DNA of 64,000 bases. Origin: Bog-473 sp035552095 (GTDB lineage Bacteria; Actinomycetota; Acidimicrobiia; Acidimicrobiales; RAAP-2). Below the pieces are notes generated by a model. That model worked only from the letters and a program-made list of their open reading frames with translations, was not told the origin of the DNA and did no database searches. Below, in pieces: positions 49,346 to 57,684 of this stretch (positions are counted from its first letter, which is position 1; every line of letters begins with the position of its first letter). Both the position numbers and the translations under genes were made by a program. Where the stretch lies: contig DASZMA010000059.1 of assembly GCA_035552095.1 (NCBI GenBank), positions 3,145 through 67,144 on the forward strand, given 5' to 3'.

Positions 49346-49979
49346 GGGTTGCCTCCTCGCTATCCGGCGGGGCGAAGTCAAAGATGCCACGCGCTACCCG
49401 CTGCCGGGTTCGTTCGGACCAGTCCCGCTCCGTCTGGACGACTTCGCGGGCGTGATCGAGTAGATCGGTCATCATCTCGACGTACTGCGGGGGTACGTCG
49501 ACCGCCCCCGACGCCATCGCTTCGACGGAACGTTCCCGGTTGGAGGCGATGAGCGCCAGGGTGTTGTCGAGCACGCTGATCCGCTCGACCAGCAGCGTCG
49601 CCACCTCGGCCGGCGGAAGGAACCAGACGAAGAACAGGGCCACGTCGACCGGCTGCGCCATCCCGGCCGGTCGGGCCCAGGCGTCGCGCAGCAGCTTCAG
49701 CAACTCCGCCCGGCCGGCGCTGGTGATGCCGTAGACCGTCTTCTGGGGCCGGTTCCCCTGGTGGGCCACATCGGTGATCTCCAAGAAGCCGGCGGCGGCC
49801 ATGCGGGGCAGGGCCGAGTAGATGGAGCCGGGACGGATGTCGACCCAGTGCTCCATGTCGAGCCCCTTCATCTGCTGACGCAGCTCATAGCCGTACATGG
49901 GCTTGCTGGCCAGGAGCCCGAGCAGCGTCATGCGGGTGATGTCGCCGGCCGGTCCCGCCCGCCGCATCGCTCTAGCCAC
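49329..49979 (-). CDS. PadR-family transcriptional regulator
   Basis: The winged helix is at residues 15-85: TLLGLLASKPMYGYELRQQM, the recognition region RPGSIYSALPRMAAAGFLE and a wing ending TVYGITSAGRAELLKLL. A C-terminal helical dimerisation domain (Vir-like, PadR subfamily 2) follows. Length 216 residues. It heads the exporter operon and likely represses it; the operator-like palindrome GTTAGTCTAAC overlaps the -10 of its promoter. GTG start at 49979, eight bases after the -10, so the mRNA is likely leaderless; ATG 49967 is an alternative start. Confidence 0.92.
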   Translation of the reverse strand: MARAMRRAGPAGDITRMTLLGLLASKPMYGYELRQQMKGLDMEHWVDIRPGSIYSALPRMAAAGFLEITDVAHQGNRPQKTVYGITSAGRAELLKLLRDAWARPAGMAQPVDVALFFVWFLPPAEVATLLVERISVLDNTLALIASNRERSVEAMASGAVDVPPQYVEMMTDLLDHAREVVQTERDWSERTRQRVARGIFDFAPPDSEEATHAPGG

Positions 49980-49984
49980 GCTTG

Positions 49985-50015
49985 GTTAGTCTAACTAGGC
50001 CAATAGCCGTGTCAA
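49985..50015 (-). promoter_or_regulatory. Promoter and operator of the padR-ABC operon
   Basis: On the minus strand TTGACA (50015-50010), a 16-base spacer, and TAGACT (49993-49988) make a near-consensus promoter. The perfect palindrome GTTAGTCTAAC (49985-49995) covers the -10 and the first bases downstream, a position where PadR binding would block transcription. The GTG start is eight bases from the -10. Confidence 0.75.
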
Positions 50016-50062
50016 GGGGTGGCATCCATCGCGGCGGAACAACGGGGGCCTACCGTGGAGCC

Positions 50063-50086
50063 ATGCCGGAACGAGCCCGATCATGA
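50063..50086 (+). CDS. Seven-codon leader ORF
   Basis: TACCGT (50051-50056) is six bases before an ATG at 50063, the leaderless pattern. This frame encodes MPERARS and its TGA (50084-50086) overlaps the ATG of the next gene (50083). That gene has no ribosome-binding site of its own, so its translation probably depends on this leader peptide. Confidence 0.4.
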   Translation: MPERARS

Positions 50087-50385
50087 CGACCTCCAAGAGT
50101 GAGCTGGAGCGGATCGCCCACGCGGCGGCGACCCACTCGTGGGATGTGGCGGTGGTCGTATCCCCGCCAGGCCTGATGGCGACCCGGGAGTCGGGCCGCA
50201 TCGGGGAGCCCTGGGTGGTCATGGCGGTGCCCGGGGGCCGGGGGCTGCGGGCCTCCTTCTACCGGCCCGGCGATGCGCTCGATGTGGAAGGGGAGGAGAT
50301 CGGTGTGCTCTCGGGCAACCCACGCGAGATGGGTCGGGAGCTACGCACCCTGCTGGAGGACCTGACCGACGGCGAGGCGGCCTGA
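50083..50385 (+). CDS. Small uncharacterised protein
   Basis: I do not recognise this 100-residue soluble protein. It has an N-terminal helix (SELERIAHAAATHSW), beta-rich middle (VAVVVSPPGLMATR, EPWVVMAVPGGRGLRASFY) and an acidic C-terminal helix (REMGRELRTLLEDLTDGEAA). No motifs. Its ATG overlaps the stop of a seven-codon leader frame, suggesting coupling. Confidence 0.6.
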   Translation: MTTSKSELERIAHAAATHSWDVAVVVSPPGLMATRESGRIGEPWVVMAVPGGRGLRASFYRPGDALDVEGEEIGVLSGNPREMGRELRTLLEDLTDGEAA

Positions 50386-50417
50386 CGCTGGTTCACTGGA
50401 CACCCCCGGGGTAGCGG

Positions 50418-50978
50418 ATGGCCACACTCATTTACGCCACCAATGTGTCCCTCGACGGCTACATCGAAGACACACACGGCGCCTTCGACTGGGCTCCGCC
50501 CAACGATGACGTGTTCACCGCGTCAACCGCCCTGCTGAGGTCCGTCGGCACATTCCTCTACGGGCGGCGGCTCTACGAGACGATGGCCGTCTGGGAGACC
50601 AACCCGGCCATCGCCGAGCAGTCAGACCTCACCGCCGACTTCGCGCGGGCCTGGCGGGCGGCCGACAAGGTCGTCTACTCCACCACCCTGGCCGCAGTCC
50701 CGACCGCCACCACTGGCCTCGAACGACACTTCGACCCCGACGCCGTCCGAGCACTGAAGGCCGAAGCCACCAGCAACCTCACCATCGGCGGGGCGAACCT
50801 GGCGGCCCGGGCCTTCCAGGCTGGCCTGGTGGACGAGTGCCAGCTGTTCGTCTGGCCCATGATCCTCGGCGGCGGAAGGCCGGCCCTCCCGGCGGGCGTC
50901 CGCATCGACCTCGAGCTGCTCGACGAGCACCGATTCGGCAACGGCGTCTTGCAGCTGCGCTACCGCGTCTCGACCTGA
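50418..50978 (+). CDS. Dihydrofolate reductase-family protein (RibD C-terminal domain)
   Basis: The 186-residue protein opens LIYATNVSLDGYIEDTHGAFDW, typical of the RibD_C/DHFR-like reductase family, with TFLYGRRLYETMAVWET and the NADPH-binding strand NLTIGGANLAARAFQAGLVDE near the C-terminus, then VWPMILGGGRP. Such stand-alone proteins are probable NADPH-dependent reductases of unknown substrate; the fold does not by itself imply folate or riboflavin synthesis. Confidence 0.87.
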   Translation: MATLIYATNVSLDGYIEDTHGAFDWAPPNDDVFTASTALLRSVGTFLYGRRLYETMAVWETNPAIAEQSDLTADFARAWRAADKVVYSTTLAAVPTATTGLERHFDPDAVRALKAEATSNLTIGGANLAARAFQAGLVDECQLFVWPMILGGGRPALPAGVRIDLELLDEHRFGNGVLQLRYRVST

Positions 50979-50993
50979 CCACTCAGGACGCCG

Positions 50994-52169
50994 TTAGCGG
51001 AGCTCGCTCCGGCGGATCTTGCCCGAGGCGGTGCGGGGGAGCGCCTCGGTGAAGACGACCTCCCTGGGTGCGGCCCAGGGGGCGAGGGTCGAGGCGACCA
51101 GTTCCTTGAGTTCCTCGAGGCTGGGCGGCGTGGTTGATGGCACCACCCAGGCCACCACCCGCTCGCCCCATTCGGGGTCCGCTCGCTTCCACACCGCCAC
51201 CTCGACCACCCCGGGGTGACCGGCCAGGACAAGTTCCACCGCATCGGGCCACACCTTCTCGGCCCCGGTGTTGATGACATCGGCCAGCCGGCCCGAGACA
51301 TTCAGCGTCCCGTCCTCGTTCAAGGAGCCGGCGTCGCCGGTGGCGAACCAGGTGGCCGTGCCGTCGGGGCCGGTCACCCGCCCCGAGGCGCCGTCGCGGT
51401 AGCAGCGCATGAGCATGGGGGCGCGCAGGAGGATCTCGCCGCCGGTCTGGTCGACGCTGTCGCCGCCGATGCCCCCGCCGCCGTCGTCGAAGTGGGCGAT
51501 CGCCACCTCGACGTCGTCGAGCGGCACGCCGTCATAGACCACGCCCGAGCCGGTCTCGGTCATCCCGTAGGTGACCACGACGTTGGGTGCCAGTTCCCCC
51601 GGGGGGCGGCTCCCGCCCAGCAGGATCCCGGCGAAGACACCAGGGTCGAGGCGGCGCAGCGCGGCGGCGACCAGGGAGACGTGGGTGGCCCGACCGGATC
51701 GCCCGTAGGCCTCGACGGCGTCGGCCTCGAACCCGGGCAGGACGGTCAGGGGGGTCCCGGTCAGCAGGGCGCGGCTGATCACCGACAGCCCGCCGATGTG
51801 GGCCAGGGGCAGGCAGGCCAACCAGTGGTGGCGCTGCGGGTCCACGCCCAACCGCTCGGTGGTGGCCCGGGCCGAGGCCAGCAGGGCGTCGTGGGTCAGC
51901 ACGACCCCCTTGGGCCGCCCCGAGGAGCCGCTGGTGGCCATGACCAGCGCGTCGCCCTCTTCCACCGGTTGGCCGTCGGGCCGGGCGTGCAGCTCACCGT
52001 CGGACCCGACCAGGCGGGTGGGCCGAAGCGCCTCGAGCAGGGCGGCGCGGGCCGGCGCCGGCAGCCGGGGGTCCAGCGGGGCCACGGCGTCGCCGGTGTC
52101 CCAGATGGCACGCAGCGCATCGACGAAGCCCGCTCCACCAGGGAGGTCGAGGGCGACGAGTTCTGGCAC
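50994..52169 (-). CDS. menE: o-Succinylbenzoate--CoA ligase MenE
   Basis: MenE activates o-succinylbenzoate with ATP and CoA in menaquinone synthesis. At 391 residues it is short, as actinobacterial MenE proteins are. Motifs: phosphate loop VMATSGSSGRPKGVVLTH, VTYGMTETGSGVVYDG, WFATGDAGSLNEDGTLNVSGR and the C-terminal catalytic lysine in LPRTASGKIRRSEL. Context with menB, menA, menH and menD settles the assignment. The GTG start lies seven bases after TACGCT on the minus strand and only 20 bases from the divergent menB start. Confidence 0.88.
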   Translation of the reverse strand: MPELVALDLPGGAGFVDALRAIWDTGDAVAPLDPRLPAPARAALLEALRPTRLVGSDGELHARPDGQPVEEGDALVMATSGSSGRPKGVVLTHDALLASARATTERLGVDPQRHHWLACLPLAHIGGLSVISRALLTGTPLTVLPGFEADAVEAYGRSGRATHVSLVAAALRRLDPGVFAGILLGGSRPPGELAPNVVVTYGMTETGSGVVYDGVPLDDVEVAIAHFDDGGGGIGGDSVDQTGGEILLRAPMLMRCYRDGASGRVTGPDGTATWFATGDAGSLNEDGTLNVSGRLADVINTGAEKVWPDAVELVLAGHPGVVEVAVWKRADPEWGERVVAWVVPSTTPPSLEELKELVASTLAPWAAPREVVFTEALPRTASGKIRRSELR

Positions 52170-52175
52170 TGCCGG

Positions 52176-52182
52176 TAGCGTA
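52176..52182. promoter_or_regulatory. Bidirectional -10 element between menE and menB
   Basis: The heptamer TAGCGTA reads as a TANNNT -10 on both strands: TAGCGT (52176-52181) eight bases before the menB GTG, and TACGCT (52182-52177) seven bases before the menE GTG. Neither gene has a ribosome-binding site, so both mRNAs appear leaderless and to share one melting site. Confidence 0.5.
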
Positions 52183-52189
52183 GGGCGCC

Positions 52190-53080
52190 GTGCATACCGT
52201 GGTCACAGGAAGTCCTCACGATCCGCTCGACGATCTGCGTCCACTGCCACCGCCCAAATGGGAGCCGGTGGGGTCGTTTACCGATATCCGCTACGAGGTG
52301 GCGGAGGGCATCGCCAAGCTGACCATCAACCGCCCTGAGCGGCGCAACGCCTTCCGGCCCCAGACCCTCTTCGAGCTGACCGAGGCCTTCACCCTGGCCC
52401 GGGACAACCCCGACGTGGGCGCCATCATTCTCTGCGGTGAGGGTCCCGACGCCTTCTGCTCGGGCGGGGACCAGAAGATCCGGGGCGACGACGGCTACAT
52501 GGGCGACGACAGCGTGGCTGAGCGCGGCATCGGCCGGCTCAACGTGCTGGACCTCCAGATCCTCATGCGCCGGCTCCCCAAGCCGATCATCGCCATGATC
52601 GCCGGGTACGCCATCGGCGGCGGCCACATCCTCCATTTGGTGTGCGACCTCTCCATTGCGGCCGACAACGCCCGCTTCGGGCAGACCGGTCCCAAGGTCG
52701 GCAGTTTCGACGGCGGGTACGGCTCCTCGCTGCTGGCCCGGACCATCGGCCTCAAGCGGGCCAAGGAAGTGTGGTTCCTCTGCCGCCAGTACGACGCCGC
52801 CCAGGCGCTCGACTGGGGCCTGGTGAACACGGTGGTGCCGTTGGATGATCTGGAGACCGAGACGGTGGCCTGGTGCCGCCAGATCCTCAGCCTGTCGCCG
52901 ATCGCCCTGCGCATGATCAAGGCCGGCATGAACGCGGCTGACGATGGCCTGGCCGGCGTGCAACAGCTGGCCGGCGACGCCACCATGCTCTTCTACATGA
53001 CCGAAGAAGGCCAGGAAGGCCGCAACGCTTTCGTGGAGCACCGGACTCCCGACTTCTCGAAGTACCCGCGGCGCCCGTGA
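52190..53080 (+). CDS. menB: 1,4-Dihydroxy-2-naphthoyl-CoA synthase MenB
   Basis: MenB is a crotonase-fold enzyme that cyclises o-succinylbenzoyl-CoA. Family segments: IAKLTINRPERRNAFRP, EGPDAFCSGGDQKIRGDDGY, GYAIGGGHILHLVCDLSIAA, FGQTGPKVGSFDGGYGSSLLAR and REVWFLCRQYDA-like KEVWFLCRQYDAAQALDWG. Length 296 residues, with a slightly long N-terminus from GTG 52190. It overlaps menA by four bases. Confidence 0.94.
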   Translation: MHTVVTGSPHDPLDDLRPLPPPKWEPVGSFTDIRYEVAEGIAKLTINRPERRNAFRPQTLFELTEAFTLARDNPDVGAIILCGEGPDAFCSGGDQKIRGDDGYMGDDSVAERGIGRLNVLDLQILMRRLPKPIIAMIAGYAIGGGHILHLVCDLSIAADNARFGQTGPKVGSFDGGYGSSLLARTIGLKRAKEVWFLCRQYDAAQALDWGLVNTVVPLDDLETETVAWCRQILSLSPIALRMIKAGMNAADDGLAGVQQLAGDATMLFYMTEEGQEGRNAFVEHRTPDFSKYPRRP

Positions 53081-54069
53081 CCGTTCCGCTGAAGACGTGG
53101 GTGGCTGGCGCGCGTCCGCGTACCCTGCCGGCCGCCCTGGTGCCGGTCGTGGTGGGCACCGCCGCCGGCTATCTCTCGAGTGGGCATTTCTTCGTCGGAT
53201 TCTTCAAGGTGAACGGCCAGACCATCCCCGAAGGTGCACTGGTCGAGCATCACCTCGTGTTCCTCAACGCTCTGTTGGCCTTGATCGTGGCGCTTGGCCT
53301 GCAGGTAGGCACCAATTACGTCAATGACTACGCCGACGGGGTCCGGGGCACGGACGAGGTACGGGTCGGTCCGTTGCGCCTGGTGGCCGGTGGGCTGGCC
53401 ACCGTGACGCAGGTTAAGTACGCCGCTCTCATCAGCTTTGGCGTGGCGGGCGTGGCCGGTCTGATCCTGGCGACCCGCGTCTCCTGGTGGTTCGTGCCGG
53501 TTGGCCTCTTGTGCGGGCTGGCCGGTTGGGCGTACACCGGAGGGCCGCGCCCTTACGGCTACCTTGGCTTCGGCGAGCTCTTCGTCTTCATCTTCTTCGG
53601 CTTGGTCGCCACCGTGGGATCGGCGTACGTACAGCACGCGCCGTACATCACCGTGTTGCAAGGCCACGCCTACAAGTACCACTACCCCTGGGATTTCACC
53701 GTGTGGGTGGGGGTGCCGCTCGGGCTGCTGGCGACAGCGCTCCTGCAGGCCAACAATCTGCGCGATCTCGAGACCGACACCGAGTCCGGCAAGAAGACAC
53801 TGGCTGTCCGGCTCGGACGGACCCGGGCTGGCTATCTCTACGTGGCCACCCTGATGGCCACCGCTCTCTCCATCGGCGTGGTGCAGCACTACCGGGGCTG
53901 GGCGCTCATCGCCCTGGCCGCGTTGCCCCTGACCTTCTACCCGATCCGGTTGGCCCTCGGCGACCGCAACGGGCGGCGTCTGCTGCCCATGTTGGCGGCG
54001 ACGAGCCGTCTCCAGCTGGTCGTCGGTCTGCTCCTCACGGTCGGTATCCTGCTGGTGCATCCGTCGTAG
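53077..54069 (+). CDS. menA: 1,4-Dihydroxy-2-naphthoate polyprenyltransferase MenA
   Basis: MenA is an integral membrane UbiA-family prenyltransferase that joins the naphthoate head to the isoprenoid tail. The first Asp motif appears in GTNYVNDYADGVRGTDEVRVG, and the second in NNLRDLETDTESGKKTLAVRLG. About eight transmembrane helices. The GTG start overlaps the menB stop. Its last 35 bases overlap the 3' end of menH on the opposite strand. Confidence 0.94.
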   Translation: MTVPLKTWVAGARPRTLPAALVPVVVGTAAGYLSSGHFFVGFFKVNGQTIPEGALVEHHLVFLNALLALIVALGLQVGTNYVNDYADGVRGTDEVRVGPLRLVAGGLATVTQVKYAALISFGVAGVAGLILATRVSWWFVPVGLLCGLAGWAYTGGPRPYGYLGFGELFVFIFFGLVATVGSAYVQHAPYITVLQGHAYKYHYPWDFTVWVGVPLGLLATALLQANNLRDLETDTESGKKTLAVRLGRTRAGYLYVATLMATALSIGVVQHYRGWALIALAALPLTFYPIRLALGDRNGRRLLPMLAATSRLQLVVGLLLTVGILLVHPS

Positions 54070-54829
54070 GCGACCCCAGCCAATGACCGACGAGACGAGA
54101 GACCAGAGCCGGTTGGGCCAGATGCACCGCGTGACCGCCACCGGGCACCAAGGACGCCACCCCGTTGGGCACGCTCTTGGCCAGGCGCAACGCGTGGGCG
54201 GCGAAGCGGGTGTCGTCGGTGCCGGCCAGCGCCAGCAGCGGGACGGTCAGCGCCGGCAGCTGATCCCACAGCGGCTCCTGCGTCCCGGTCCCGGCCAGGC
54301 GCAGGCTCGAGGCCAGGCCGGCGGCGCGGTTGCGCCGTCGCTCCTCCGGCTGCGCCGCGGCGGCCAGTCCGGCGAACATCGGCCCGCTGACCCAGCGGGC
54401 GATGAACCCGTCCACGTCGCCCGAACCCTCCAGGTCGTCGGCCAGGCGTTCGTCGGACTCCCGGCGCCGTTGCCGGGCGGCCGGGTCCTCCAGGCCGCCA
54501 GTGGCGCCGATCAGCACCAGCCGGCTCAGGGCCAGATCAGTGCCGAGGGTCACGTGCAGGGCAACCCGGGCCCCCAGGGAGTAGCCGAGCAGGGCGCAGG
54601 CCGAATCCCCGATGGCGCCCGTGACCGCCTGCTGCACCAGGGCGGCTGTCTCGGGCAGGTCGGCCCGCGCCACGTCGGAGCCAGCGTGACCGGGCAGATC
54701 GACGGCGATGAGGGTGTGCGCCTGTGCCATGGCCGCACCGAACGGGCCCCACAGCCGACCAGTCTGGGTGAAGCCGTGCAGCAGGACCAGCGGCGGTCCC
54801 GAGCCGCGCACTTCGACATGGAGGGGCAC
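54035..54829 (-). CDS. menH: Alpha/beta hydrolase, probably MenH (SHCHC synthase)
   Basis: This 264-residue alpha/beta-hydrolase has the oxyanion region PLVLLHGFTQTGRLWGPF, nucleophile elbow LLGYSLGARVALHV (GYSLG), an Asp in ALAGTDDTRFAA and the catalytic His in PGGGHAVHLAQPA. MenH removes pyruvate from the MenD product. It lies between menA and menD but on the opposite strand, starting five bases from the menD start. TACGCT on the minus strand (54843-54838), eight bases upstream of its GTG, is a likely leaderless promoter located inside menD. Confidence 0.83.
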   Translation of the reverse strand: MPLHVEVRGSGPPLVLLHGFTQTGRLWGPFGAAMAQAHTLIAVDLPGHAGSDVARADLPETAALVQQAVTGAIGDSACALLGYSLGARVALHVTLGTDLALSRLVLIGATGGLEDPAARQRRRESDERLADDLEGSGDVDGFIARWVSGPMFAGLAAAAQPEERRRNRAAGLASSLRLAGTGTQEPLWDQLPALTVPLLALAGTDDTRFAAHALRLAKSVPNGVASLVPGGGHAVHLAQPALVSRLVGHWLGSPTTDAPAGYRP

Positions 54830-54834
54830 CGCCG

Positions 54835-56472
54835 GTGAGCGTACAGGCCACCTTTGCCGCCACCCTGGCTGACGAGTGGGCCGAGCTCGGGGTCACCGAC
54901 GCGGTGGTCTGCCCCGGCTCGAGGTCCACGCCGCTGGCCTTGGCCCTGGCCCGCCGCCTCCGGGTCCACGTCCGGCTCGATGAGCGCAGTGCCGGCTTCT
55001 ACGCCCTCGGCCGGTCCCTGGCCAGCGGGCGGGCCACCGTGATCTGCACCACCAGCGGCACGGCGGCAGCCGAGTTACACCCGGCCGTGGTCGAGGCCCA
55101 TCAGGGACGGGTGCCCCTCATCGTCTGCACGGCGGACCGCCCGCCCGAGCTCCACCACGTCGGAGCGTCGCAGACCATCGACCAGATCGGGTTGTTCACC
55201 ACAGCCACCCGTTGGGCCAGCACCCCCGGGGTGCCCGAAGCCGGGCAGGAGGCGTCCTGGCGCCCGTTGGCCGCACGCGCCCTGGCTGAAGCCGAGCGGG
55301 GCCCGCTGGGCCCCGGGCCGGTCCACCTCAACCTGGCTTTCCGGGAGCCTCTCATCGGCTCCCCCGATCCCCTTCCCGCCGGTGGGGGACCCGCCCTCAT
55401 GACCGCGCCCCTGCCGGCCCCGGTCCTAGCCGCCCCCCTCAGCGGGCGCGGCCTGATCATCGCCGGCGACCGCGCCACCGCCGACCCGCAGCGGGTGGTG
55501 CGGCTGGGCCACCGACTCGGATGGCCGGTGCTGGCCGACCCCCGCTCGGGTTGCCGCCTGGAGCGGACCATCGCCGCCGCCGACGCCATCGTGCGGGCCG
55601 ACATACCCCGGCCCGAGACGGTGCTCCTGCTCGGTGGTCCCTGGCTCTCCAAGGCATTGGGTGAGTACGTCTCGGCCGCGGCGGCCGACGGTGCCCGGGT
55701 CATCGCCGTCGACCCCTGGTGGCAGTGGGTCGATCCCAGCCACGTGGTGGGCGAGATGTACCACGCCGACCCCGACGCCTGGATGGTCGCCGCGCTGGAG
55801 AGTGCCGTACCGGCCGACCCGGCCTGGCTGGGCTCCTGGCTGCACTACGAGGCGGCGGCCCAGTCGGCCATCTCCGAGACGCTGGGGCTCCAATTGAGTG
55901 AGCCGCTGGTGGCCCAGCACCTGGCCCGCCACGCCGCGGCCGCGGAGGCCACCATCTTGGTGTCGGCCTCCATGCCCATGCGCGATCTCGAATGGTTCGC
56001 CCCGGCCCTGGTGCGGCCGCCCGCGGTCAAGGCCAACCGGGGCGCCAACGGCATTGACGGAGTGGTGTCCACCGCCCTCGGGCTGGCCGCCTCGGGCCGG
56101 CGCACCTTCGCGCTGCTGGGCGACCTGGCCTTCCTGCACGACGTCTCGGGCCTGGTCAACCTGGCCGAGCTGCCCTGTACCTTTGTCGTGCTCGACAACA
56201 ATGGCGGTGGGATCTTCTCGTTCCTGCCCCAGGCCGCCGCGCTCGACGACGATCAATTCGAGCTGCTCTTCGGCACGCCCCCGACGTCAGATGTGGGTGC
56301 GGTAGCCCGCGGCTTCGGCCTGGCGGTGGACGAGGTGACCACGCTGGCTGAACTGGAGGCGGCGTTGCACCAACCGGCGCCGAACATGATCAGGGTGAAG
56401 GTGCCCGGGCGGGCCGACAACGTCACCCTGCACAACGCGGTCAACCAGGCGGTCCGTCTCGCGCTTGGGTAA
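54835..56472 (+). CDS. menD: SEPHCHC synthase MenD
   Basis: MenD is a thiamine-diphosphate enzyme that adds 2-oxoglutarate to isochorismate. It shows VVCPGSRSTPLALALAR, ICTTSGTAAAELHPAVVEA, ADRPPELHHVGASQTIDQ and the ThDP/Mg motif LGDLAFLHDVSGL ending VVLDNNGGGIFSFLPQ. Length 545 residues. GTG start, with GGAGGGG eight bases upstream inside menH. Its 3' end overlaps the convergent HNH gene by 32 bases. menC and an isochorismate synthase are not in this window. Confidence 0.94.
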   Translation: MSVQATFAATLADEWAELGVTDAVVCPGSRSTPLALALARRLRVHVRLDERSAGFYALGRSLASGRATVICTTSGTAAAELHPAVVEAHQGRVPLIVCTADRPPELHHVGASQTIDQIGLFTTATRWASTPGVPEAGQEASWRPLAARALAEAERGPLGPGPVHLNLAFREPLIGSPDPLPAGGGPALMTAPLPAPVLAAPLSGRGLIIAGDRATADPQRVVRLGHRLGWPVLADPRSGCRLERTIAAADAIVRADIPRPETVLLLGGPWLSKALGEYVSAAAADGARVIAVDPWWQWVDPSHVVGEMYHADPDAWMVAALESAVPADPAWLGSWLHYEAAAQSAISETLGLQLSEPLVAQHLARHAAAAEATILVSASMPMRDLEWFAPALVRPPAVKANRGANGIDGVVSTALGLAASGRRTFALLGDLAFLHDVSGLVNLAELPCTFVVLDNNGGGIFSFLPQAAALDDDQFELLFGTPPTSDVGAVARGFGLAVDEVTTLAELEAALHQPAPNMIRVKVPGRADNVTLHNAVNQAVRLALG

Positions 56473-57586
56473 AGGTCGGCGAGGGCATTGACGTGGTCAC
56501 CCGACCGGTCGGGCTGCGGAAGGTCAACAAATCGTTGGCGTCACCGGATATTTTCCAGCCCAACTCGTGCACGTCCCGGTGATGCTGGTCGCACAACGTC
56601 ACAAGATTGGGGATGTCGGTCGGGCCACCGTCGGGCCAGGGCACCACGTGATGGACGTCGGTGAATTCGGTATAGGTGCACCCCGGAAAGCGACAGCCCT
56701 TGTCGCGCCGGCGGATTTCGATGCGCTGGGCCCCGGTCGGGCTCCGACGCGCCCCACCCTGCTGAATGCTGTGGCCCTGGGCGTCGTCGGCGGACAGGAT
56801 GATCTTGGCGTCGCAGGCCAGTCGGCGGGCCACTTCGGGGGAGAGGGGTCCCAACACGTCGAGTTCGGCCTGACCCGGGCCTCCCGCCAGGTAGGTCAGG
56901 TCGGCGTGAACGACCACGGTGGGTCGAGGAGGTGATGACGTTCCGCCTCCTCCGGGCTGGCCACAGACTTCGACCAGGGCGTCCGACATGCGTTGCTCGA
57001 AGGTCACACCGCTGCGCAGGCGACGAGTGGCTCGGCGGGTCAGGAGACCTTTGACCTCGGCGTACTGGTCGTCGGGGAGGGCGCCCGAGAAGCTGCGACG
57101 ACGGTCGTTGAAACGCAGGAAGCGGCGGTTGTAGGTCCCTGCCGCCTGCTCATCGGTCTGGTTCTTGGCGGCCGTGGCCAATTCGCGCACCTGCTTGGCG
57201 GACCATTGCGGAGCCTGCTCGGCCAGGCGGGCATCGGTCTCGGGTTTGGCGACTTCCACCAGCGGCTTGATCTGGTCGAAGGAGAGTTTGCCCTGGGCCA
57301 GGGCGTCGGAGATCTTGGGCAGGGTTTCGAGGGCCCCGGCTGCAGTGACCCATTCCCGCGCCGTGGAGGCCGTCACCGAGCAGCGCTGGACGAGCCAGGC
57401 CACCATGGAGGTGGCTCCATCGACTCGCCAGGCCTTGCGACGGTTGAGCTCGGCTACGGCGGCGAGAAGACGGCGCTGGTGGGCCGAGATCGCCTTGTGG
57501 TGTTGGGCGACCGAAGCCACCAGGGCATCGGTCCGACGGGAGACCGTGGCGGGCCGGGGACTGTCGGTGGCGGTTGCGAGGGCCAT
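56441..57586 (-). CDS. DUF222/HNH endonuclease protein (13E12-like)
   Basis: The 381-residue protein has a long helical DUF222 domain (ISAHQRRLLAAVAELNRRKA through FNDRRRSFSGALPDDQYAEV) followed by an HNH module (CRFPGCTYTEFTDVHHVVPW, GGPTDIPNLVTLCDQHHRDVH). This architecture is that of the 13E12 repeat family, multi-copy in actinobacterial genomes and possibly mobile, with role unknown. The ATG at 57586 is preferred because the DUF222-type sequence begins shortly after; upstream codons to 57676 are possible. Its base composition is somewhat lower in GC than its neighbours by eye. Confidence 0.88.
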   Translation of the reverse strand: MALATATDSPRPATVSRRTDALVASVAQHHKAISAHQRRLLAAVAELNRRKAWRVDGATSMVAWLVQRCSVTASTAREWVTAAGALETLPKISDALAQGKLSFDQIKPLVEVAKPETDARLAEQAPQWSAKQVRELATAAKNQTDEQAAGTYNRRFLRFNDRRRSFSGALPDDQYAEVKGLLTRRATRRLRSGVTFEQRMSDALVEVCGQPGGGGTSSPPRPTVVVHADLTYLAGGPGQAELDVLGPLSPEVARRLACDAKIILSADDAQGHSIQQGGARRSPTGAQRIEIRRRDKGCRFPGCTYTEFTDVHHVVPWPDGGPTDIPNLVTLCDQHHRDVHELGWKISGDANDLLTFRSPTGRVTTSMPSPTFTQARDGPPG

Positions 57587-57684
57587 GAAGGCAGTCTGGT
57601 CCAAGGGTGTGACAACGCATGGAACGATATGAGCGGCATTGATCACGCGGGGACGGCCCACCCGGCTCACCCGCATCCACTTGC

